Source of the DNA: Myxococcales bacterium
GTDB lineage: Bacteria; Myxococcota_A; Polyangia; Fen-1088
Length of the DNA stretch: 47,672 bases
Reading direction: 5' to 3'
Assembly (NCBI GenBank): GCA_003158455.1
Contig: PMJO01000001.1
Coordinates: 1-47,672 of the forward strand
Shown here: positions 1 through 8,442 of the stretch, one piece after another
Layout of the letters: each line of letters starts with the position of its first letter
Position numbering within the stretch: the first letter of the stretch is position 1
Notes under the pieces: model-generated
The model's input: only the letters and a program-made list of their open reading frames with translations
Database searches by the model: none
What the model was told of the DNA's origin: nothing
Position numbers and translations under genes: made by a program

Positions 1-1
1 G

Positions 2-238
2 AGCGGGAAGGTGCTCATCGTCGGCGGACTCGACAGCGGCGACGAATCTACCGCGAAGGCAGAGCTGTACGACCCAAGCGCCGGAACATTCGCAGCAACC
101 GGCGCCATGACCGCGCGCAGGGATGGCCACACGGCCACCTTGTTGGACAACGGGACGGTGCTCATTGCCGGCGGATGGATCGATGCCTACACCGATCTCG
201 CAAGCGCCGAGCTATACCAAGGCCCCAGTCATCCTTGA
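2..238 (+). CDS. Kelch-repeat protein, C-terminal fragment (5' end outside window)
   Basis: The frame is open from the left edge, so only the C-terminal ~78 residues are seen. Two Kelch-like units are visible, each with a hydrophobic strand ending in a double glycine and followed by an AELY motif: KVLIVGG...AELYDP and TVLIAGG...AELYQ. Kelch units fold as blades of a beta-propeller. In myxobacteria such proteins are often large secreted or surface lipoproteins, but this fragment does not show localisation. The GH5 gene begins only 16 bases after the stop, so the two may be co-transcribed. An internal GTG at position 11 is not needed as a start because the frame runs through it. Confidence 0.75.
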   Translation, partial: SGKVLIVGGLDSGDESTAKAELYDPSAGTFAATGAMTARRDGHTATLLDNGTVLIAGGWIDAYTDLASAELYQGPSHP

Positions 239-254
239 CGGCCGACAACATCGC

Positions 255-1679
255 ATGACGCCAAAGCACGCGACAGGATGGCGCATCTTGGCGCTGGCGG
301 CAGCGCTTGTGGCTGGCTGTTCCTCCGGCGCCGGCAACTCGACGGGAGGAACGGGGGGCAGCGGGGGCCGCAAGACCGCGAGCGGAGGCGATACCGGAGG
401 GCCGACCGGGTCGGGCGCTGGTACCGTCACGGGTGGCGCGGGCGGGGCGGGAGGCGCAGTTTCCAGCGGCGGCACAGGTACGGAAACTGGCGGGCAACCA
501 GGCACAGGCGGCACGAAGACATCGACCAGCAGCTCCAACGGCGGAGCCGGCGGGGCGGGCGGCCGCGGCGGCACGAGCGCGACAGGGGGCACCGGCACCC
601 TTCCGCCCGGCGGAGCCGGGGGCGGCGCCGCGAGCGGCAGCGGTGGTACAAGCAAAGGGGGAGTCTCAGGTGGCGGCGGAACGACAAGGAGCGGGGGCGC
701 CACCGGATCGGGTGGCGCTAGCAGCGGGGGCGCGGCGGGCGGCACGGGCAGCTCACTGCCGTGGCTGAAGGTGGTGGGGAACCAGATCCAGGTCGAGGCG
801 ACCGGCCAGCAGGTGATCTTGCGAGGATTTGCCATCGAAGGCCTGGGCCAACAATCGAAAGACACCAAATACAACATCAATGGCGTTATCGATTTGCTTA
901 CCAACAAGAACGACAGCGGCGGTAGCTCGCCCGGCTGGTACCCGGTGCTGCTACGTTTGCCCGTCGATTCGGCCAACTCGAACTCGGAGATAGATACCCT
1001 TCTCAAGCCCGCGGTGGACTACGCCACGAAGAAGGGGCTCTACGTCATCGTGGACTTGCACTACGTAGACAACCCCTACAACAACCTCCAGGCGGTCAAC
1101 AGCTTCTGGACCATCGTGGCGCCGATGTTCAAGGACTATCCGAACGTCATCTACGAGCCGTTCAATGAATCGAGCGTCCAGGATACCTGGGCAAAGTACA
1201 AACCCACCATGCAAAGCTGGGTCAACCTGATCCGTGGCTTCGCACCCAAGAACCTGATCTTTGCTGGCAGCCCCAGCTGGGATCAAACCATGGGCGATGC
1301 CGCCACGAGCCCGCTAACCGGCGGCAACATCGCCTATGTGGTTCACATGTACTACCACCACTGGACGACCAGCGCGAACAAGGCGCAGGTGGAGGCGTGC
1401 GCGAAGGTCAACCCGGTGGTGATGACCGAGTGGGGCTACAGCAACGATTCGGGCGAGACTGAGACTGATCCGGATATTTCCGCGACCTACGGGAAGCCCA
1501 TGCTGCAGTGGTTGGAGGCTCTGGGCGGCAGTTGGACCGCTTGGTGCGCCAGCAATAGCTGGTTGCCCAAGATGTTCACCGACAGCTGGACCTTGCGGGT
1601 CGGCCCACGCGAGGAGGGTGGATTCGTCAAGGACTGGCTGTACACGAACCGGAATGTGAAGCCACCGGTCGCCTTCTAG
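255..1679 (+). CDS. Secreted lipoprotein glycoside hydrolase family 5 (cellulase-like)
   Basis: 474 residues. The ATG at 255 is chosen because it gives a lipoprotein signal peptide (LALAAALVAGC, lipidated Cys22); the frame is open further upstream, but that would bury the signal. Residues ~23-167 are an extremely Gly/Thr/Ser-rich linker, and the GH5 TIM-barrel follows from ~168. Motif IYEPFNE supplies the acid/base Glu305, and VVMTEWGYS supplies the nucleophile Glu392. HMYYHHW matches the conserved His/Tyr strand. The family hydrolyses beta-1,4 or related glucans and mannans, and the exact substrate cannot be read from sequence. The linker probably projects the enzyme from the outer membrane. 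No clear Shine-Dalgarno is seen. The gene converges with amrS, whose stop is 8 bases away. Confidence 0.88.
   Translation: MTPKHATGWRILALAAALVAGCSSGAGNSTGGTGGSGGRKTASGGDTGGPTGSGAGTVTGGAGGAGGAVSSGGTGTETGGQPGTGGTKTSTSSSNGGAGGAGGRGGTSATGGTGTLPPGGAGGGAASGSGGTSKGGVSGGGGTTRSGGATGSGGASSGGAAGGTGSSLPWLKVVGNQIQVEATGQQVILRGFAIEGLGQQSKDTKYNINGVIDLLTNKNDSGGSSPGWYPVLLRLPVDSANSNSEIDTLLKPAVDYATKKGLYVIVDLHYVDNPYNNLQAVNSFWTIVAPMFKDYPNVIYEPFNESSVQDTWAKYKPTMQSWVNLIRGFAPKNLIFAGSPSWDQTMGDAATSPLTGGNIAYVVHMYYHHWTTSANKAQVEACAKVNPVVMTEWGYSNDSGETETDPDISATYGKPMLQWLEALGGSWTAWCASNSWLPKMFTDSWTLRVGPREEGGFVKDWLYTNRNVKPPVAF
330..755 (+). repeat. Low-complexity Gly/Ser/Thr linker-coding tract
   Basis: GGC/GGG/AGC/ACG-rich imperfect repeats encode the disordered linker of the GH5 lipoprotein. 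The bias leaves all other frames open, so long spurious ORFs appear on both strands here. Confidence 0.8.
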
Positions 1680-1687
1680 TCCTTGCT

Positions 1688-2806
1688 TCACTCTCGGCCA
1701 AGCTCGGCAAGTGGCAGCCGGCGGTTGCCCCAACCGCCAGGGGCACCGGCGAAGACGCCCGGGCAGACCGCCCCACAAGCAATGCAATGGCCATCGTCGG
1801 TGAGGCCCCAGTTCGTGATCTGGTAGAAGTCGCGGCCGATAAGAACCGCACCGCAACCGGCACAGGTCGTGCTGCCACCGACTTCGTCGCGCACGTTGCC
1901 GGTGTACACGTAGCGAAGGCCATTGCCGAGCGCGATTTGGCGGGCGCGGGCCAGGGTCTCGGGCGGGGTGGGCGGCTTGTCGCGCATGCGGAAGTCGGCG
2001 TGAAATGCGGAGAAGTGCAGCGGCACGTCGGGCCCAAGGTTGGCACGTATCCAGCGGGTCATCTCGTCCAGCTCGTGGTCGCCGTCGTTCTCCCCGGGAA
2101 TCAGCAAGGTGGTGACTTCGAGCCAAACCTTGGTCTGCGCGCGCAAAAAAACCAGAGTGTCGAGCACGGTGGCAAGATCGCCAGCACACAGCTCGCGATA
2201 AAAGCGATCGGTGAACGCCTTGAGGTCTACGTTCGCCGCATCCATGCGGCCATAGAACTCAGCCCGCGGGGCCGGGCATACGTACCCCGCGGTCACCGCT
2301 ACAGTCTTGATGCCGCGCTCGTGGCAGGCGTCAGCCACGTCGATGGCGTATTCGTGAAAAACGACCGGATCGTTGTAGGTCATGGCCACGCTGGGACAGG
2401 CGTGCCTTTGTGCCGCCGCGGCGATGTCGCTGGGCGAGGCGACTGCCGACATGCTCTCCACCTCGCGCGAACGGGTGCTCTTCCAGTTCTGGCAGTACTT
2501 GCACGCCAGGTTGCAACCAGCGGTGCCGAAGGACAGCACCGGCGTACCGGGCAGGAAGTGATAGAGCGGCTTCTTCTCGATGGGATCCACGCAGAATCCC
2601 GTCGAGCGGCCGTAGCTGGTGAGCACGACCCGCCCGTTCTGGCAGGCGCGTACGAAACACATGCCGCGCTGGCCTTCGCGCAGCCGGCAAAAGCGCGGAC
2701 ACAGTTCGCACACCACATGGTCCTCGCCGTCGCGGCGGAAGTAACGAGTCGCCACCGGCGCGGGACTATCGCCGGATCGGTGCGTCGCTTTGGCGGAAAT
2801 ACTCAC
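1688..2806 (-). CDS. amrS: AmmeMemoRadiSam system radical SAM enzyme
   Basis: About 372 residues. The radical SAM signature is GCNLACKYCQNW (CxxxCxxC, Cys98/102/105 from the GTG start). An N-terminal Cys cluster (CELCPRFC...GMC) and a C-terminal CAGCG...CIACGAVCPG cluster suggest further Fe-S or zinc sites, as is usual in this pyruvate-formate-lyase-activase-like family. The biochemical role of the family is still poorly defined. The GTG at 2806 follows a weak GGGA; a TTG at 2830 in the same frame is the alternative and has no ribosome site. The partner amrB lies divergently upstream across ~145 bases. The AMMECR1 (AmrA) partner is not in the window. Confidence 0.88.
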   Translation of the reverse strand: MSISAKATHRSGDSPAPVATRYFRRDGEDHVVCELCPRFCRLREGQRGMCFVRACQNGRVVLTSYGRSTGFCVDPIEKKPLYHFLPGTPVLSFGTAGCNLACKYCQNWKSTRSREVESMSAVASPSDIAAAAQRHACPSVAMTYNDPVVFHEYAIDVADACHERGIKTVAVTAGYVCPAPRAEFYGRMDAANVDLKAFTDRFYRELCAGDLATVLDTLVFLRAQTKVWLEVTTLLIPGENDGDHELDEMTRWIRANLGPDVPLHFSAFHADFRMRDKPPTPPETLARARQIALGNGLRYVYTGNVRDEVGGSTTCAGCGAVLIGRDFYQITNWGLTDDGHCIACGAVCPGVFAGAPGGWGNRRLPLAELGRE

Positions 2807-2950
2807 GCTTTGGTTCCCATGTGAGGCCAAGTGGAAGGCGAAATCTCTTGGGGCTAGCGCGAAAGAAGATCAGATAACCGAATTCTACCCCCCGCTGGCT
2901 CGCTTCGCATGCTTGCACAGGGACGAGGAATACGGGGTACAATACTAGGA

Positions 2951-3748
2951 ATGGGGACGCGTCCTGCCGCGGTGGCCGGAATGTTCTATCCCGGGGAAGC
3001 CAAGCGATTGGCTGCGGCAGTCGAGACCTACCTGGCTGACGCGCGACCCAGTCATGGCAAAACCCAGACGCAGATGCCGAAGGCAGTCATCGCGCCCCAC
3101 GCCGGTTACCAATACTCCGGTCCCATTGCGGGCAGCGCCTACGGCAGCCTGGTTCCCCACGCCCATGGCATCGAACGCGTAATCCTGATCGGCCCATCGC
3201 ATCGTGTGCCTTTCAACGGCGTGGCGTGTAGTACTGCCACAGCTTTCGACACGCCTCTCGGTGCAGTGCCCGTGGATCGCGACGCCATCGAGGCTTTGCT
3301 CAAGGACGGGCTGATTCAGGAGAACGACGCCGCTCACGCCCGCGAGCACAGCTTGGAGGTACACCTGCCCTTTGTGCAGCGAGTTTTCCCCGGCGCGCGG
3401 GTGGTGCCGCTCTTGGCTGGCGACCAAGACCACGAAGGCGTGGCCGCGATCCTTGCGCGCCTGTGGGGCGGGCCTGAGACGGTCATAGTGGTCAGCTCGG
3501 ATCTTTCCCACTATCACGACTATGAGACCGCTCGTCGTCTCGACCATGAGACCGCCGAGACCATCGAGGAACGCCGGGCAGGCGCGGTCGATCCAGATCA
3601 AGCCTGCGGTGCCACGCCGGTCAATGCGCTTCTGCAGATCGCCGCGGACAAGGGCCTTTCCGCCGCCACCCTTGATCTGCGCAATTCTGGCGACACCGCC
3701 GGCCCGCGCGACGCGGTGGTGGGCTACGGCGCCTTTGTCTTCGGGTAG
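2951..3748 (+). CDS. amrB: AmmeMemoRadiSam system protein B (MEMO1 family)
   Basis: 265 residues, the normal length for the MEMO family. Motifs include MFYPGEAKRL near the N terminus, the metal/substrate-site strand APHAGYQYSGP (His50), GPSHRVPF, EHSLEVHLPF and SSDLSHYHDY. These match bacterial MEMO proteins, which resemble extradiol dioxygenases in fold. ATG 2951 starts with the family-typical N terminus; an AGGA lies close upstream. An in-frame upstream start at 2909 would only add 14 unconserved residues. The gene is divergent from amrS, which fits the known genomic pairing of the two families. Function remains undetermined in bacteria. Confidence 0.88.
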   Translation: MGTRPAAVAGMFYPGEAKRLAAAVETYLADARPSHGKTQTQMPKAVIAPHAGYQYSGPIAGSAYGSLVPHAHGIERVILIGPSHRVPFNGVACSTATAFDTPLGAVPVDRDAIEALLKDGLIQENDAAHAREHSLEVHLPFVQRVFPGARVVPLLAGDQDHEGVAAILARLWGGPETVIVVSSDLSHYHDYETARRLDHETAETIEERRAGAVDPDQACGATPVNALLQIAADKGLSAATLDLRNSGDTAGPRDAVVGYGAFVFG

Positions 3749-3763
3749 AAAAACTCGTTTCTT

Positions 3764-4636
3764 CTAGTTCTCAAGCAACGACTCGCACTGCTCCGGCATG
3801 GCAGGCGCGCCTTCGCCGGGCGGACCGCGCTTGGCCGCGGTGGCACGTGCCTCTTCGGAAAACCACCAATCCAGCGAGGCATCACAGCCTTCGCCTGCTG
3901 GTAGGGGTTGCGGCTCTTTGCAATCGGGGCTGTCGGTCGGGCAGCGCAGGCGCACGTGCAGGTGGTCGTGGTGTCCCCACCAGGGCCGCACCCGCTGCAG
4001 CCAGGGACCAGCTCGGCGATTGTCCTGGCAAAGAACGCGCTTGATCGCGGGATGAACAAAGATGCGATCCACGGCCGGGTTCGCCGCCGCCGTTTCGATC
4101 AGGCGCGCCACCCGGCTGGTCCAGGCGGGCAGCAGCTTGCCGGTGCGCAGGTCCACCAGCGCGGGAGCCGCGGGCGATTGGCCGGGCGAAGGCGACTGCG
4201 CCGGTGGTCCATACCAGATGTCGGCGTCGAGCCCAGTTTGGTGGCTGCGATGACCGGTAGGCATGGGCCCGCCGCGCGGCTGGCCCAGATCGCCCACCCA
4301 CAGCGAGCCCAGATGTTCGCGGCGCGCGCGCACCGCCAGATCGCGCAGGTAGGCCAGCAACCCCGGCAGACCGAACTCGCGGTGCCGTTCCGGATGCGCA
4401 ACCACCCAGCCTGGACCGCGCAAAGGCAGCGCCGCCGCACCCTGCACGCAACCAGCGCCCGGCTGACCGATGGCGCGTGGCGGGCCCGGCTTGGGCTTCG
4501 CCACGCGACTCCAGCGGTGATCGAAATTTCGCGCCGCTGGCGGCGGCAGAGCCGAACCGCTCGGCACGCCGCTATCGGGCGTCGGCGAGGCAACCAACAC
4601 GAATAGGAGAGGGATAGGCCACACGATCAGCCACAA
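3764..4636 (-). CDS. mepA: Penicillin-insensitive murein endopeptidase
   Basis: 290 residues with a TTG start preceded by GGAGGAAGG 7-11 bases upstream. An N-terminal hydrophobic segment (residues ~2-17) is a signal peptide or anchor, so the enzyme acts in the periplasm. The LAS-type zinc peptidase motifs are present: GHRSHQTGLDADIWY (His132, Asp139) and GHHDHLHVRL (His222-227 cluster). The family cleaves D-Ala-meso-DAP cross-links in peptidoglycan. The gene follows the NtrC-type regulator on the same strand after 87 bases, so it may belong to the same transcript or regulon. Its end converges with amrB, 15 bases away. Confidence 0.88.
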   Translation of the reverse strand: MWLIVWPIPLLFVLVASPTPDSGVPSGSALPPPAARNFDHRWSRVAKPKPGPPRAIGQPGAGCVQGAAALPLRGPGWVVAHPERHREFGLPGLLAYLRDLAVRARREHLGSLWVGDLGQPRGGPMPTGHRSHQTGLDADIWYGPPAQSPSPGQSPAAPALVDLRTGKLLPAWTSRVARLIETAAANPAVDRIFVHPAIKRVLCQDNRRAGPWLQRVRPWWGHHDHLHVRLRCPTDSPDCKEPQPLPAGEGCDASLDWWFSEEARATAAKRGPPGEGAPAMPEQCESLLEN

Positions 4637-4723
4637 TCTGCATCCTTCCTCCTCCGTTCGCCAGGCCGTGTTCCGCCAGCCGATCGAGAGCAGCCACGCG
4701 CGGATCCAAACGTTCTGGTCTCG

Positions 4724-6133
4724 CTAGTTGCCGCTCTCATCATCGGGTGTGTGCACTCGGCTCGGGTCTTCCTTCTGTCCGTCATCATGGGGCCCAAGCC
4801 ATTTCCAGAGTGTCTTGGCGTCGATCCCGAGTTGTTCAGCCGCCTTGCCGCGATGTCCGCCCACCTGGGCCAGCGCCCAGGCAGCGTATCGGCACTGCAG
4901 TTCGCGGATAGGCAGGATCTTCCCGGAGAACTCAAAATCTGACGGTCCACCCGGAGCACTTGGGATTTCTGGCAGGTCCCCCACTCCAATCTCAGCGCTG
5001 CGACCGAGAAGCACCAAGCGTTCCACCGTGTGCGCCAGTTCGCGCACGTTGCCAGGCCAGGGGTGGCGCGAGAGCTTGTCGAGAGACTCCGGCGAAAAGC
5101 GCTTGACCGGACTTTGTGGATACTGAGTCTTGGCGGCCAGGAGAAAATGCGCGACGAACTCCGGGATGTCTTCCTTGCGCTGTCGAAGCGGGGGCACGAC
5201 GATGGACACGACGTCCAGTCGGTAGAAGAGATCCTCTCGGAATCCGCCGGAATGAACCGCCTGTGGCAGGTCCCGGTGGGTAGCGGCGAGGATCCGCACA
5301 TTCACCGACCGCTCCTTGGTAGAGCCGACCGGACGAATCACGCCATTTTCGAGAACGTGCAACAGCTTGGCTTGCAGACCAGGGGCCATGTCACCAATCT
5401 CATCAAGCAGCAGAGTTCCGCCGTCGGCCTCCGCGAAAAGGCCGGCCCGATCGGACGTCGCGCCCGTGAAGGCGCCCTTCACGTGCCCGAACATCTCGCT
5501 CTCCAGCAACGTCTCGGGCAAGGACGCGCAGTTGACCGAGACCAGCCGGGCGTTGGCGCGGCTGCTGCGTTCGTGAATGGTCCGAGCCACCAAGCCTTTC
5601 CCCGTGCCAGTTTCGCCTAGGATCAACACCGGCGCAGGCGCATCTGCCACCCGTTCAATCAGCTCGCGTACGGCGTGCATAGCCGGGCTGCTGCCCACGA
5701 TTCGCGATCGCACGAGTTCCTGCTCGAGCGCCCGCCGCATCCTGGCGGTCTCTCGCCGCATCTCCACTTCTGCCAACGCGCGACCGAGAAAGATCTCCAG
5801 CTCCCCAATCTTGAAGGGCTTGGTCAGGTAGTGATAGGCGCCCCGGCGGATCGACTCGACCGCGTTTTCGATTGCACTGAACGCGGTCATGATGATGACC
5901 GGACGGTCGGGCACCAGCTTTCGTGAAACCGCCAAGACTTCCATGCCATCCACGTGGGGCATCCGCAGATCGGTGACCACCGCATCCAGACGCTGGGAAG
6001 ACAAAGCGTCGATGGCCTCGCGGCCCGAAGCCGCGCAGAGGGCCGTGTATCCGCGCTCGCTGAGGCCGTCGGCCAGGCTGCGAGCCATCTCAATGTTGTC
6101 ATCCACGATCAGGACGCGCGCAGGGTTAGACAT
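4724..6133 (-). CDS. Sigma-54-dependent response regulator (NtrC family)
   Basis: 469 residues. The receiver domain (~5-120) has acidic DD (11-12), phospho-acceptor Asp55 and Lys105. The AAA+ domain (~145-380) has Walker A GETGTGKG (173-180), the sigma-54 contact loop GAFTGA (220-225) and Walker B LLLDE (241-245). A Fis-type helix-turn-helix lies at ~415-446. All functional motifs are intact, so it should activate sigma-54 promoters from upstream sites. The ATG at 6133 overlaps the last 8 bases of the kinase gene, implying translational coupling; an upstream in-frame start at 6196 would lie deep in the kinase gene. Likely targets are the two sigma-54 promoters at 7715 and 10320. Confidence 0.93.
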   Translation of the reverse strand: MSNPARVLIVDDNIEMARSLADGLSERGYTALCAASGREAIDALSSQRLDAVVTDLRMPHVDGMEVLAVSRKLVPDRPVIIMTAFSAIENAVESIRRGAYHYLTKPFKIGELEIFLGRALAEVEMRRETARMRRALEQELVRSRIVGSSPAMHAVRELIERVADAPAPVLILGETGTGKGLVARTIHERSSRANARLVSVNCASLPETLLESEMFGHVKGAFTGATSDRAGLFAEADGGTLLLDEIGDMAPGLQAKLLHVLENGVIRPVGSTKERSVNVRILAATHRDLPQAVHSGGFREDLFYRLDVVSIVVPPLRQRKEDIPEFVAHFLLAAKTQYPQSPVKRFSPESLDKLSRHPWPGNVRELAHTVERLVLLGRSAEIGVGDLPEIPSAPGGPSDFEFSGKILPIRELQCRYAAWALAQVGGHRGKAAEQLGIDAKTLWKWLGPHDDGQKEDPSRVHTPDDESGN

Positions 6134-7538
6134 GTTGATGACCAGCAATTGGGAGGTGAATGACAGCCTTCGTGCCTCGGGGCGACTCGGGCGCAATCGT
6201 GAGTGTGCCGCGATGGCTGTTCACGATCTCGCGCGCCACTGCGAGTCCAAGCCCAGAGCCTTTGCCGTCCGGCTTCGTCGTGAAGAAGGGTTGCAGCGCT
6301 CGGTCGACGTCTTGAGGGGAGATTCCCGAGCCTTGATCGACCACGCTGAGAAACAACATTTCCGCATCGGTGGCGAGCGACACCTGGACCGATGCGCCCG
6401 GGGGGGATGCGTCGCAGGCATTCAAGAGCAGATTGATCAGAGCCTGCTCAAGCAGTCTGGGATCGCCGGTAATCGTGGGGAGGTCGGCGGGCAAATCTGT
6501 CCGGATGGTCAGGCGGGACCGCGCAAACCGGTGCGCGACCATGGCGATGGAGGCTTCCACAAGGGTTCGCGGATTGATCTCTTGGGCCGCTGGTGTGCCG
6601 CCGCGAGCGAGCCCCAGCAAACCCCGGATGACCTGAGTGATGCGCTCACATTGCTCGATGATAGCCCGAGCCGCCGCACTACCTCGCTCTTCCCCGGCCA
6701 GTTTCGCGGCGAGCTGTTCGGCACGCAAGGAGATGACGCCAAGAGGGGTCGCGATCTCGTGAGCCACGCCCATCGCCAGAGTTCCCAACGTGGCCGCTTT
6801 GCTGGCTGTCTGAAGGCGCTCGTCGGCCTCCTGGCGCGTTTTCGCTAGGGCGACGGCGTTTTGTAGCGCGAGTCCGCTCCGCTGCCTGCGCAAGGCCAGA
6901 CCTCCGAAGGCGGATACCAGGCCAGTGGCTGTAGCCACGCTCAAGAGGAGACGCCACTTGGCCCACCGCTCGCGATCACGCTCTCGCTGGGCGCTTGCCA
7001 CAGCAACGACTCCCCAGGTTCCATTCTCGTCGTCCTCCACGCGCGCCAGACCCGCCAAGGCCGTCCGGGCCGGAAGACCTAGCGAGGCAGCCGTCTCGCG
7101 CGTGAGTCTGGCCGAGGTATGGCCCGCCAGCAGCTCGCCTCGAAGTGAGTCGAGAGCTGCGGGGGCACCATCGCTGGTCACGAACTCACGCGCACCGGGC
7201 GGCAGCAACGCGAACACGTTTCCGCGCGGTCGTTGCGCCCTGCGAAGCCCTTCGAGAATCTCGGCGAAGGACGCACGGTTCACGCTCACGTGAAGACGGT
7301 CTCTCACGTCCATGGCCAGAGCCACTGCCAACGTCCGCTGTTCCTGCGCGAAATCGTCCAAGGCCGCATCAGACTCGCGACGCGCATCCCAATAAGCGAA
7401 CAAGGTCACGCAGGCTACGGCGGCGAGCATCGAAGCACCCAACGGCCAAGGCCTTCCTACATTACGCAGAGGGCTAAGCATCACCGGGTTCGCAATCTTG
7501 GCATTGATCATGCGCCTGGTCGAGGCAGCAGAGTCCAT
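6126..7538 (-). CDS. Membrane sensor histidine kinase partnered with the NtrC-type regulator
   Basis: About 470 residues from ATG 7538. TM1 is at ~33-49, a ~145-residue periplasmic sensor region follows, and TM2 is at ~196-217. The H-box GVAHEIATPLGV places the phosphorylated His at 260, in the NtrB/ZraS style. The ATP-binding domain has the N-box (LLLNACDAS), G1 (VVDQGSGI), F-box (PFFTTKPDGKG) and G2 (SGLGLAV). No obvious HAMP is seen. The start is uncertain: the frame is open to 7655, and 7511 and 7481 are further options. ATG 7538 has an AGG 5 bases upstream, and a start at 7655 would overlap the enhancer-like site at 7635-7660. It would phosphorylate the overlapping downstream regulator. 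Confidence 0.88.
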   Translation of the reverse strand: MDSAASTRRMINAKIANPVMLSPLRNVGRPWPLGASMLAAVACVTLFAYWDARRESDAALDDFAQEQRTLAVALAMDVRDRLHVSVNRASFAEILEGLRRAQRPRGNVFALLPPGAREFVTSDGAPAALDSLRGELLAGHTSARLTRETAASLGLPARTALAGLARVEDDENGTWGVVAVASAQRERDRERWAKWRLLLSVATATGLVSAFGGLALRRQRSGLALQNAVALAKTRQEADERLQTASKAATLGTLAMGVAHEIATPLGVISLRAEQLAAKLAGEERGSAAARAIIEQCERITQVIRGLLGLARGGTPAAQEINPRTLVEASIAMVAHRFARSRLTIRTDLPADLPTITGDPRLLEQALINLLLNACDASPPGASVQVSLATDAEMLFLSVVDQGSGISPQDVDRALQPFFTTKPDGKGSGLGLAVAREIVNSHRGTLTIAPESPRGTKAVIHLPIAGHQHV

Positions 7539-7634
7539 GAAAACCTGTTGGCCTTCAAGCACGCTCACGTTGTTTGCAGGAGCAAGAACCACGCCAGGAG
7601 GAGATTCCCTTCCTGGCAATTCCGCAGCGCCAAA

Positions 7635-7660
7635 GTCGGAATCTATCCGGGACATCGGAA
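7635..7660. promoter_or_regulatory. Candidate enhancer (UAS) for the NtrC-type regulator, copy 1
   Basis: Contains GTCGGAATCTATCC followed by ACATCGGAAA, with dyad CGGA-N5-TCCG and a third half-site ATCGGAA. It shares GTCGGRATCTATYC and ATCGGRAA with the site at 10228-10255. It sits about 80 bases upstream of the -24 element of the 7715 sigma-54 promoter, a normal position for an NtrC-family binding site. Binding by the adjacent regulator is inferred. Confidence 0.55.
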
Positions 7661-7713
7661 AAATCTCTCAAGGCATGGCCGGCAGCAGAGCCGGATCGGC
7701 CCAAATCCTTCTT

Positions 7714-7729
7714 TGGCACAGCTATTGCC
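7714..7729 (+). promoter_or_regulatory. Sigma-54 (-24/-12) promoter for lipoprotein gene 7756
   Basis: TTGGCAC-N5-TTGC, with GG at 7715-7716 and GC at 7727-7728, has exactly the GG-N10-GC spacing of sigma-54 promoters. Predicted transcription start is ~7740, directly before the AAGGAGG ribosome site at 7741-7747 and the ATG at 7756, so the leader would be only ~16 bases. Confidence 0.85.
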
Positions 7730-7755
7730 GTTCGTAGGCGAAGGAGGAACTGGCC

Positions 7756-8232
7756 ATGAAGAACCAGAGCATGTTGATGTCCGCAGCATTTCTAATCTCG
7801 GCTTGCGCAACCACTGCGCCACACCGGGAGGCAGGGCCGCCTTTCTCTGTACAAGGTCTGCGGCTCCGGATCGCAGATGTTGGCTGCTCTGTGACCGAGG
7901 GCGGGTCCCTCACCGGGTATGTGGAGCCGAGCCAGAGAGTCTTTGATCTCAAGCTCCAGATCAAGAACGACTCAGGACGGGTGGCCAGGTTTTCGGAAAG
8001 ACGGATCCGGCTGGTGGACTCCTCGGCTCCCGCGGCCCCTCCGCTGACGCCCGACCAGGCCGAGGTGGTCTCGGTGTTTCCCGGCGAGACCACGGAGCTT
8101 CCCGTGAGGTTCACGACTGGCGGCAGGCTAGACTGCAGCCATGACTTTAATTTGCTGCTGGCCGATGCCGTCCAGCTGGTCGAGCCGCCGGCCGCCGCCC
8201 TCAGCACGATCAGCATTCCGGTGCCACGCTGA
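7756..8232 (+). CDS. Small lipoprotein, paralogue of the 10362 protein
   Basis: 158 residues. The signal peptide ends in LISAC (lipidated Cys17), so a membrane-anchored periplasmic lipoprotein is expected. The mature part looks like a small beta-sandwich: DLKLQIKNDSGR...RIRLVDSSAPAAPPLTPDQAEVV...PGETTELPVRF. It is clearly homologous to the 10362 product over ~110 residues, including two conserved Cys (IADVGC and LDC) that could form a disulfide. No known family was recognised. Start is fixed by AAGGAGG 8 bases upstream. Expression should depend on sigma-54 and probably the adjacent NtrC-type regulator. It is monocistronic: the next gene is convergent after 210 bases that show no clear gene or terminator. 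Confidence 0.85.
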   Translation: MKNQSMLMSAAFLISACATTAPHREAGPPFSVQGLRLRIADVGCSVTEGGSLTGYVEPSQRVFDLKLQIKNDSGRVARFSERRIRLVDSSAPAAPPLTPDQAEVVSVFPGETTELPVRFTTGGRLDCSHDFNLLLADAVQLVEPPAAALSTISIPVPR

Positions 8233-8442
8233 GTTGGTCTGTGAGACTCGTCGTCATTGGGCATGAGACTCGCTGGCGCAAGTGCAGCGACCGCTGATCC
8301 CCTAGCCTCGTGGCGCGGCCTCCGGAGACTTCGCTGGGGCGGTAGATACGCTAGACAAGTGCCCCTCCAACAGGCGCGGGGGCCGCCGCCGCAATCCCCG
8401 CGTTCATGCCCACACGAAGATTGGCCTTCGGCGGGAGTGGCT

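Noticed and set aside
212-1006. Long minus-strand ORF rich in Pro and Val opposite the GH5 linker
   Set aside because: It is the mirror of the Gly/Ser/Thr linker. The plus frame has a signal peptide and GH5 catalytic motifs; the minus frame has no domain.
1787-2824. 345-codon plus-strand ORF across amrS
   Set aside because: The opposite strand encodes amrS with all Fe-S motifs; this frame is a shadow in high-GC DNA.
3746-3768. AT-rich near-palindrome TAGAA...TTCTA between amrB and mepA as a terminator
   Set aside because: The stem is weak, has a bulge and no GC core, so it was not called.
5889-6848. Plus-strand ORF spanning the kinase/regulator junction
   Set aside because: It covers parts of two genuine minus-strand genes with overlapping stop and start and has no recognisable domain.
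8233-8442. Possible small gene between the lipoprotein and SPFH genes
   Set aside because: Short frames here lack ribosome sites and domains; only a weak CGAAG...CTTCG hairpin near 8415 was seen.
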